Source: Pseudomonadota bacterium
GTDB lineage: Bacteria; Pseudomonadota; Gammaproteobacteria; Burkholderiales; Burkholderiaceae_C
Direction of reading: 5' to 3'
Assembly: GCA_021846025.1 (NCBI GenBank)
Contig: JAJZDV010000009.1
Location: 1-42,539 of the forward strand
Length of the DNA: 42,539 bases
In this document: positions 35,481-42,539 of the stretch, piece by piece
How positions within the stretch are numbered: position 1 is the stretch's first letter
Layout: each line of letters opens with the position of its first letter
The notes under the pieces: model-generated
Told to the model about the DNA's origin: nothing
The model's database searches: none
What the model saw: the letters and a program-made list of their open reading frames with translations, nothing else
Translations under genes and position numbers: made by a program

Positions 35481-36164
35481 TCAATCGCTCTGCGCGCTGC
35501 CATGCCAGGTGCTGACCCAGTCCTTGAGGGGCGTGAGCAGGCCGTGGAAGAAATGTCCAGCTCCGGGCATCACCAAGACCGGCTGTGGCTGCGGTCGAGC
35601 CCAGTCCAGCACGGCGGCGAGCGGGACCACATCGTCTTGCTCGCCGTGGATGACGAGCACACGGTCGGCGAGTTGTGGGCCATCGCCCTGCCGCAGGGCG
35701 GGCACGGCAAAGTTGACCACTGCCGGGCCCACCAGCGTGAGGTGGCCGACGCCGCGGCCCTCGGCGCGCAGCGTTTGGGCGAGTTGCGCAGCGACGAAGG
35801 CGCCGAAGGAAAAGCCGGCGAGCGCAAGTGGCAGGGCCGCGGCTTGCAACCCGAGCCGCGCGGCCAGTGCTGCCGCGTAATGGTGCAGCAAGGCGCGCAG
35901 ATCGTCGGTTTCGCCGCGCCCGGCGTCATAGCTGCCTTCGCTGCCGCCAACGCCGCGAAAATTCGGTCGCACGGTGCAGTAACCCAGTTGCAGCCAGGCA
36001 CGCGCCAGGGTCTGCGCCACTTTGTTGTCCAGCGTGCCGCCATGCAAGGGATGAGGGTGGGCGATCAGCGCCAAGCCGCGCGGCGGTTGCACCGGTGTGT
36101 CGATCGCCACTTCGATCCAGCCCACCGGGCCGGCAATGCGCTCGCGCAGGGTGTTGCGGTTCAT
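35481..36164 (-). CDS. Alpha/beta hydrolase
   Basis: The protein has 227 residues, starting at ATG 36164, which overlaps the upstream ferredoxin stop (ATGA). The fold is seen from the HPHPLHGGTLDNKV oxyanion segment, the nucleophile elbow GFSFGAF, a VIHGEQDDVV acid segment and a PGAGHFFHG histidine. This set matches the small dienelactone-hydrolase-like group often found beside a CbiX/ferredoxin gene. The substrate is unknown. Confidence 0.85.
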   Translation of the reverse strand: MNRNTLRERIAGPVGWIEVAIDTPVQPPRGLALIAHPHPLHGGTLDNKVAQTLARAWLQLGYCTVRPNFRGVGGSEGSYDAGRGETDDLRALLHHYAAALAARLGLQAAALPLALAGFSFGAFVAAQLAQTLRAEGRGVGHLTLVGPAVVNFAVPALRQGDGPQLADRVLVIHGEQDDVVPLAAVLDWARPQPQPVLVMPGAGHFFHGLLTPLKDWVSTWHGSAQSD

Positions 36165-36502
36165 GGTGAGGGGGTCGTGACTGGGGCAGCATCGGGCAGC
36201 AGCAGGCGCTCGACCACCTCGCCGGCCTTGAGGTGGCGTTCGACGATTTCGTCCACGTCCTGCGCATCGACGAAGGTGTACCAGACGCCTTCGGGGTAAA
36301 CCACGCAGGCTGGGCCTTCCTCGCAACGGTCGAGGCAACCGGCACGGTTCACCCGCACCTGGCCGGGGCCGGACAGGCCGGCGGCTTTCACCGCTTGTTT
36401 GCAGTGGTCGAAGGCGGCTTCGGCGCCGCGCGCTGCGCAGCTGGAACGACCGCCCTCGCGGTGATTGAGGCAGAAAAAAACATGGTGGGCGTAGTAGCTC
36501 AT
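36161..36502 (-). CDS. Thioredoxin-like [2Fe-2S] ferredoxin
   Basis: The protein has 113 residues. Four cluster cysteines are placed at C11, C22, C56 and C60 (VFFCLN, GGRSSCA, AGCLDRCEEGP), the pattern of the thioredoxin-like 2Fe-2S ferredoxins. Conserved VVYPEGVWYTFVD follows. It is likely an electron carrier of unknown partner. It is coupled by ATGA overlap to the alpha/beta hydrolase gene. Confidence 0.9.
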   Translation of the reverse strand: MSYYAHHVFFCLNHREGGRSSCAARGAEAAFDHCKQAVKAAGLSGPGQVRVNRAGCLDRCEEGPACVVYPEGVWYTFVDAQDVDEIVERHLKAGEVVERLLLPDAAPVTTPSP

Positions 36503-36514
36503 GGGGCGATGGCT

Positions 36515-37648
36515 TCAAGTTGTTGCGCCAGGACGCACGACGCGCCCCAGCAGATAGAGCACGGCGGCGTACGGCCACAGCCAGCTCAACCATTGAGGCA
36601 GGCCGAACATGCGGATGAACAGGCCCTGGCTCCAGGTTTGCAGATTTTGCGCGTAATACGGATCGGGCCCTGCCTGGTTGATCCACCACAGGGCGCAGAG
36701 CAGCGCGACCAGCGCCAAGGCGGCGCACAGCCGGCGCGGCAGATGGGTGAGCGGCAGGCCGATGACCAGGCCCAGCGTCAGGCCGTGGATGGCTGCGGGG
36801 GTGGCCCAGGCCAGTGCGTGCTCCGGGCCGAAACCCAGCGCGGCCGACAGGGTCATCGCCATCAGTGCGGCCAGCATCAGCGCCAGGCCGATGCGCACCC
36901 GTGGCGCGCCGTTGTGCGTCAACGCCGCGCTGGTCCACAGTGCCGCCATCAGCATGGTCGCGGCAATCCAGACCTGCTGCCGCGCACCCATGGGATGCGG
37001 CGTGGTCAAGGCCAACAGTGCGTCGGAATTGAACCAGCGCGCGAACGGGGCCGCGACATCAGGCGCCGTCAGGCTGGTATCGATCAGGCTTTGCGCCAAA
37101 GTGCCCGCAACCTGACCGGTGGCAAACAGCGCTGGAGGAGGCCAGAGCAAGGCCAGCGGCCAGGTCGCCAGCAGCAGCAGGCCGAGGCTGGCGTCGCGCG
37201 CGAACCAGCGTTCACGCAATCGGCGCACTCGCTGGCTGAGCGATAGCCGCGGCAGCAGCCACACCGCCAGTGCCGCGCCCAGCAAGCCTCCCAGTGTGTT
37301 GGTGATCCAGTCGACATTGGACGACACCCGCACCGGCAGGAAGGCCTGGGAGGTTTCCATGGCGAACGACGTCAGGCTGCAAGCGACCGACGCCAGCAGC
37401 CAGGCGCGCCAGCCCGTCCATCGCGGCCGCAAGCTGGCGGCCGCCAGCAGCCCCAGCGGCAGATAGCCGGCGATGTTCAGCCCGATGTCGCCGAGCGTGA
37501 GGTAGCGCGGCAGCGGCGCCGTGACGAAGTCGAGCGGACTCAGGCCCTGCCAGCGCCAGCCGGAAAATGGGTACAGGCTGGCGTACAGCACCAGCAGCCA
37601 GTACGCCGCCAGCGCGTAGCGCGAAAACACCGAAGATGTGTGCTTCAC
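36515..37648 (-). CDS. VanZ-family membrane protein, long form
   Basis: The protein has 377 residues from GTG 37648. The N-terminal third is a VanZ-like domain (LYPFSGWR, TLGDIGLNIAGYLPLG, METSQAFLPVRVSSNVDWITNTLGGLLGA). About five more membrane segments follow, making it over twice the length of the minimal VanZ domain. The VanZ domain is named for low-level teicoplanin resistance, but its role in Gram-negatives is unknown. It starts 11 bp after hemJ. Confidence 0.85.
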   Translation of the reverse strand: MKHTSSVFSRYALAAYWLLVLYASLYPFSGWRWQGLSPLDFVTAPLPRYLTLGDIGLNIAGYLPLGLLAAASLRPRWTGWRAWLLASVACSLTSFAMETSQAFLPVRVSSNVDWITNTLGGLLGAALAVWLLPRLSLSQRVRRLRERWFARDASLGLLLLATWPLALLWPPPALFATGQVAGTLAQSLIDTSLTAPDVAAPFARWFNSDALLALTTPHPMGARQQVWIAATMLMAALWTSAALTHNGAPRVRIGLALMLAALMAMTLSAALGFGPEHALAWATPAAIHGLTLGLVIGLPLTHLPRRLCAALALVALLCALWWINQAGPDPYYAQNLQTWSQGLFIRMFGLPQWLSWLWPYAAVLYLLGRVVRPGATT

Positions 37649-37659
37649 CGCATGCCAGC

Positions 37660-38100
37660 TCAGAACGATGGCCTGATGACGACCAGGGGCACGATGATGA
37701 ACATGGCGATGGTGGGCACCTCGTTGAACCACCGAAACCACAGGTGGCTGCGGGTGTTGCGGCCCTGCTCGAACGTGCGCAGCACGCGTGAGCAGGCATG
37801 GTGGAAGCCGAGCAGCACCAGCACCAGGGTCAGCTTGGCATGCATCCAGCCGTTGCCTGGACCGTGCAGGCCGATGCCGTAATGCAGCCATAGCACCAGG
37901 CCAAAACCGATGGCGGGGATCATCAGGATGGTCATGAAGCGGTAGAGCTTGCGGGCCATCCGCAGCAGTCGCTGAAGCTCGGCTTGGCTGCCGGGCGGCA
38001 CCATGGCCAGGTTGACGAAGATGCGAGGCAGGTAGAACAGGCCGGCGAACCAGGAGATGACGAAAATGATGTGCAGAGCCTTGACCCAGAGCAAAACCAT
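37660..38100 (-). CDS. hemJ: Protoporphyrinogen IX oxidase, HemJ type
   Basis: The protein has 146 residues with four membrane helices. The conserved histidine and arginine region LWVKALHIIFVISWFAGLFYLPR (residues 4-26) and RWFNEVPT near the end are hallmarks of HemJ (UPF0093). It oxidises protoporphyrinogen IX in heme synthesis. It lies divergently from hemB, another heme gene, across a 295-bp region with a strong leftward terminator-like hairpin. Confidence 0.88.
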   Translation of the reverse strand: MVLLWVKALHIIFVISWFAGLFYLPRIFVNLAMVPPGSQAELQRLLRMARKLYRFMTILMIPAIGFGLVLWLHYGIGLHGPGNGWMHAKLTLVLVLLGFHHACSRVLRTFEQGRNTRSHLWFRWFNEVPTIAMFIIVPLVVIRPSF

Positions 38101-38131
38101 GACTGTTCCTTGTTGGTAACCGCCAGTTTAA

Positions 38132-39397
<1,266 letters not shown>

Positions 39398-39416
39398 AGG
39401 AGCGCGAACCCCGCCC

Positions 39417-39863
39417 TCAGTGCCAGAGCGTGACCAACGCGATGGCGATCCAGCCGAGCGTGAAATTGATCACCACCAGTTTGTGAATCTGCTGCAGCGA
39501 CTGGGCCACCCGGCTCCAGTCCTGCTCGGCTGCCGCACGGCGCGCGCGCTTGAACGGCGCGAAATGGATGTGCCCGAACAGTGCCATCATCACCAAGCCG
39601 ATGCCGAACATGGCATGCCAGGCCGGCGGGGCATGGGCGAAGCCCGTCTGCAGCATGAGCCACAACCCGCTGCTCAGCAGCAGCGCGATGCTGATCCAGA
39701 CCCAAGGAAAGAAACGCCGCAGCGTCGCGAACAAGAAGCGCGGCCGCAAGGCAGGCTCCAGTTCGGCGAAGGCGGCGGGTCTGAGGCTCGACAGGACGAA
39801 GGCCATGCCGCCCATCCAGACCATCGCGCCCGCCAGGTGGGCAAAAATCAGCAAGCTGCTCAT
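39417..39863 (-). CDS. CopD-like membrane protein
   Basis: The protein has 148 residues from ATG 39863, preceded by GGAGG. Four hydrophobic segments and conserved histidines (FAHLAGAMVWMGGMAF, WHAMFGIGL and HIHFAPF) match the CopD/YeaQ-like group of small integral proteins with possible heme or copper binding. The function is unknown. It is convergent with hemB and divergent from the atp operon. Confidence 0.78.
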   Translation of the reverse strand: MSSLLIFAHLAGAMVWMGGMAFVLSSLRPAAFAELEPALRPRFLFATLRRFFPWVWISIALLLSSGLWLMLQTGFAHAPPAWHAMFGIGLVMMALFGHIHFAPFKRARRAAAEQDWSRVAQSLQQIHKLVVINFTLGWIAIALVTLWH

Positions 39864-40288
39864 GGAACCTCCGGGGACAGTGCCCGCAGGGCACGGCAAG
39901 CCAAGCCCTTTTCATGGGCGAGCAAACCCCGGGACCATCCCTCGGGTTTGCGGGTGAACGAGCACGCATTCGAACATGCCCAGGTTCAGGCCGTGCAACT
40001 CGGGCGTTGACTGTTGCTTCGCAACCTCGGAAACCTTGATGGGCAACAAATCCAGGCTTTGGACATTGGAAAGCGATGGAACGGGAATAACCATCTCGTA
40101 TACTTCCGCTGCTTCGCCGCCCTCTGAATTGTTACAACTCAAACACAAAAATACGTCAGTGGCTTGGGTGCGGCAGCGTGCAGTCCTTGGTCGGCCGTGC
40201 ACGACGCGACAAACCCTGTTGAGCCTGTGTCCGCTCAACCGCTCCAGTGGCGCCGCATGGACCCGACGAACGAATTTCCCCTGGTCAA
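39864..40288. other. Region upstream of the atp operon
   Basis: The region is 425 bp and lies between the CopD-like gene and atpI. The segment around 40130-40170 is relatively A-rich (ACAAAAATACG) and may hold the atp operon promoter, but no clear -10/-35 pair was found. No gene with recognisable features was seen. Confidence 0.45.
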
Positions 40289-40774
40289 GTGAGACAAGTG
40301 CAAGCTTCCGATTCCTGGCAGGACGATGCCGAGACAACCGAGCGCAAGCCGCTGACGCGCGAACAGGCGCAGGCGTTGATGCTGGCCAAGCCGGGCGTGT
40401 CGGTGTGGACCGTCGTCGGGCTCCAGGCCCTGGTGGGCGCGGTGGTCGCGATGGCGGCCTACGGTCTCGCTGGCCTTGCGGCTGCGTCCTCGGCTTTGTA
40501 TGGCTGCTTCGTGGTCATGCTGCCGGCGGCATTGTTCGCCGGGGGGATGCGCGCTTGGCTGGTGAAGTTGCAACCTGCATTGGCGCTGTTCGGATTCGCT
40601 TTTGGTGAGTTGCTGAAAATTGCGCTGACCGTGATGCTTCTGCTCCTGGCGCCCCGTCTGCTTCCCGGGCTGAGCTGGCCGGCGATGTTGGCGGGCCTGG
40701 CAGCGACCTTGCAGGTGTACTGGATGGCGCTGGTCTTGCGCGGCAGGTTGCGCAGCAGGACGCCCGAAGCCTGA
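40289..40774 (+). CDS. atpI: ATP synthase subunit I
   Basis: The protein has 161 residues from GTG 40289 (another GTG lies at 40298). A hydrophilic N-terminus is followed by four membrane helices (VVGLQALVGAVVAMAAYG, then ALYGCFVVMLPAALFAGG). It matches the AtpI-type assembly protein that helps form the c-ring. It is the first gene of the atp operon, 58 bp before atpB. The start is not certain. Confidence 0.8.
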   Translation: MRQVQASDSWQDDAETTERKPLTREQAQALMLAKPGVSVWTVVGLQALVGAVVAMAAYGLAGLAAASSALYGCFVVMLPAALFAGGMRAWLVKLQPALALFGFAFGELLKIALTVMLLLLAPRLLPGLSWPAMLAGLAATLQVYWMALVLRGRLRSRTPEA

Positions 40775-40832
40775 GCCCGCCCCACGGATCGTCCCCTTAC
40801 TGTCCGCGATCGTTCAATCGACTGATCTACCC

Positions 40833-41693
40833 ATGTCTGCAGACCAGCAATCCATCACCGCCGGTGACTACATCATCCACCACCTGACGCAATGGACCAG
40901 TGGTCCGCGTGCCGGTGTGATCGATTTCGGCATCGTCGACATCGACTCGATCATCGTCTCGGTGGCGCTCGGCTTGTTCGCCTGCTTCCTGCTCTGGCGC
41001 GTGGCCAGGCGCATGACCAGCGGCACGCCGGGCCGCATGCAGGCGGCGGTCGAATTTTTGGTCGAATTCGTCGATGAGCAGGCGCGCGGCATCGTGCGCA
41101 ACGCCAGGTCGCGCGAATTCGTCGCGCCGCTGGCTTTCATCTCCTTTGTCTGGATCGTGATGATGAACGCGATGGACTTGTTGCCCGTCGACCTCCTGCC
41201 GCGCCTGTGGCAAGGTGCCGGCGCCATGGCCGGGCACAACCCGGAACACATGTACCTGCGCGTCGTGCCAACCGCAGACTTGTCCATAGCCCTGGGCATG
41301 TCCATCACCATTTTGCTGCTGAGCCTGTATTACGGCATGCGGATCAAGGGCGTCGGTGGCTGGGTCCACGAGCTGTTCACCGCCCCATTCGGCAACCATG
41401 TTCTGCTGTGGCCGTTGAACTTCGCCATGCAGCTGCTCGAATACCTGGCCAAGACCCTGTCGCATGGCATGCGACTGTTCGGCAATCTGTACGCCGAAGA
41501 AATCCTGTTCATGATCATTGCCCTCATGGGGGCTGCGGGGCTGAGCAGCCTGACCGGATGGGCGCTGTTTTTCGGCAACATCGTGGCGGGCTTCGCCTGG
41601 TCCGTTTTCAGCTTGCTGATCATCGTGCTGCAGGGTTTCATTTTCATGATGCTGACCCTGGTCTACATCGGCCAGGCTCACGATCATCATTGA
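40833..41693 (+). CDS. atpB: F0F1 ATP synthase subunit a
   Basis: The protein has 286 residues with several membrane helices. The essential arginine is R214 in SHGMRLFGNLYAEE. The N-terminus is extended before the first helix, which is usual in this class. It makes the proton half-channels and interacts with the c-ring. It is 61 bp upstream of atpE. Confidence 0.95.
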   Translation: MSADQQSITAGDYIIHHLTQWTSGPRAGVIDFGIVDIDSIIVSVALGLFACFLLWRVARRMTSGTPGRMQAAVEFLVEFVDEQARGIVRNARSREFVAPLAFISFVWIVMMNAMDLLPVDLLPRLWQGAGAMAGHNPEHMYLRVVPTADLSIALGMSITILLLSLYYGMRIKGVGGWVHELFTAPFGNHVLLWPLNFAMQLLEYLAKTLSHGMRLFGNLYAEEILFMIIALMGAAGLSSLTGWALFFGNIVAGFAWSVFSLLIIVLQGFIFMMLTLVYIGQAHDHH

Positions 41694-41727
41694 TTCAGGT
41701 TCGACGCACCCTTTGATTTCTCACTGA

Positions 41728-42003
<276 letters not shown>

Positions 42004-42049
42004 TTGCAGCGCACCACCCACCGACTGATTCAACGCAAAGGTTAGCGCC

Positions 42050-42520
42050 ATGCATCTGGACGCAACACTGATTGCGCAGCTCGTGGTGTTCTTGCTGCTG
42101 GCGTGGTTCACGGCGAAGTTCGTCTGGCCACCCATCACCAAGGCATTGGACGAGCGCGCCAAGAAAATCGCCGATGGCTTGGCCGCGGCGGACCGTGCCA
42201 AGGCCGAACTGGCCTCGGCCAACGAAGAGGTCGAGCAGGAGCTCGCCCGCTCGCATCATGCAAGCGCGCAACGTCTGGCCGAAGCCGAACGCCGCGCGCA
42301 GGCCATCGTCGAGGATGCGCGCAAGAAGGCCGAGGAAGCGGGGGAAGTCATCATCGCCCAGGCCCGGGCCGAGGCCGAGCAGCAACTGATCAAGGCCCGC
42401 GAGAGTCTGCGCGACCAGGTTGCCGGGTTGGCCGTGAAGGGCGCCGAGGCCATCCTGCGCCGCGAGGTCAATGCGCAGGTTCACGCCGATTTGCTCGACC
42501 GGCTCAAGGCCGAACTGTGA
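42050..42520 (+). CDS. atpF: F0F1 ATP synthase subunit b
   Basis: The protein has 156 residues: one N-terminal membrane helix ([18 protein letters not shown]) followed by a long charged coiled coil, as expected for the peripheral stalk. It dimerises and holds delta and the F1 head. It lies 46 bp after atpE. Confidence 0.94.
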   Translation: MHLDATLIAQLVVFLLLAWFTAKFVWPPITKALDERAKKIADGLAAADRAKAELASANEEVEQELARSHHASAQRLAEAERRAQAIVEDARKKAEEAGEVIIAQARAEAEQQLIKARESLRDQVAGLAVKGAEAILRREVNAQVHADLLDRLKAEL

Positions 42521-42532
42521 TCGGAATCCGTC

Positions 42533-42539
42533 ATGGCTG
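42533..42539 (+). CDS. atpH: Start of ATP synthase subunit delta (3' partial)
   Basis: ATG GCT begins 12 bp after the atpF stop and runs off the window. A seven-base fragment cannot be identified from its own sequence; the call rests only on the conserved order of atp operons (atpB, E, F, H, A, G, D, C). Confidence 0.6.

Noticed and set aside
39976-40608. Long plus-strand frame overlapping atpI
   Set aside because: It is out of frame with atpI, Arg/Gly-rich and without domain or ribosome site; it is a high-GC artefact.

Overview
The window is about 42.5 kb of high-GC chromosomal DNA from a Gram-negative bacterium, most likely a betaproteobacterium of the order Burkholderiales. The basis is a complete run of atpI-atpB-atpE-atpF followed by the first codons of atpH, a HemJ-type protoporphyrinogen oxidase, a Mg-type HemB, Gram-negative porins and signal peptides, and the general codon use. 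The genus cannot be fixed from sequence reading alone; a Thiomonas- or Comamonadaceae-like host is only an impression. No rRNA, tRNA or CRISPR array was found.

Layout. (1) 1-3972: four plus-strand genes of unknown role with less GC-biased codon use: a 5'-truncated peptidoglycan-binding protein with five 102-bp tandem repeats, a zinc-ribbon/J-like/PH-like protein, an unknown soluble protein and a tiny exported protein. A roughly 660-bp gene-poor stretch follows. (2) 4633-28906: a large catabolic and uptake cluster. It holds a branched-chain-amino-acid-type ABC importer (livK plus livH-livM-livG-livF), a porin and a DMT carrier; a PcaU/PobR-like IclR regulator and a broken LysR remnant; two AroE-like dehydrogenases, a type I dehydroquinase and two sugar-phosphate-isomerase-type TIM barrels (the fold of 3-dehydroshikimate dehydratases); a degenerate HPPD-like VOC protein, a GlcG/HbpS-like protein, a CaiB-type CoA-transferase, an acetolactate-synthase-like ThDP enzyme, a classical and a CoA-acylating aldehyde dehydrogenase, a short citrate-synthase/citryl-CoA-lyase homologue and a LigI-like amidohydrolase. 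(3) 29009-42539: housekeeping genes: srkA, rmlA, rmlC, an exported unknown, miaB, a D,D-carboxypeptidase, a hydrolase, a 2Fe-2S ferredoxin, a VanZ protein, hemJ, hemB, a CopD-like membrane protein and the start of the atp operon.

How the genes may work together. Region 2 is two divergent gene sets flanking the IclR gene. The leftward set encodes the importer and an AroE-like, TIM-barrel and VOC set. The rightward set runs from a metal-complete TIM barrel through CoA activation, ThDP chemistry, aldehyde oxidation and C-C cleavage to a LigI-like hydrolase. AroD, AroE and dehydratase-type folds point to quinate/shikimate-like cyclic polyols. No ring-cleaving protocatechuate dioxygenase is present, however, and the ThDP/aldehyde/CoA/citryl-CoA-lyase block does not fit the textbook quinate route. 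I infer a catabolic pathway for an unidentified carbocyclic or polyhydroxy acid. Its most unusual element is the ATGA-coupled pair at 8849-10587. This looks like a split and order-reversed version of the QuiC1-type dehydratase/HPPD fusion, and in my reading both halves have lost metal-ligand positions.
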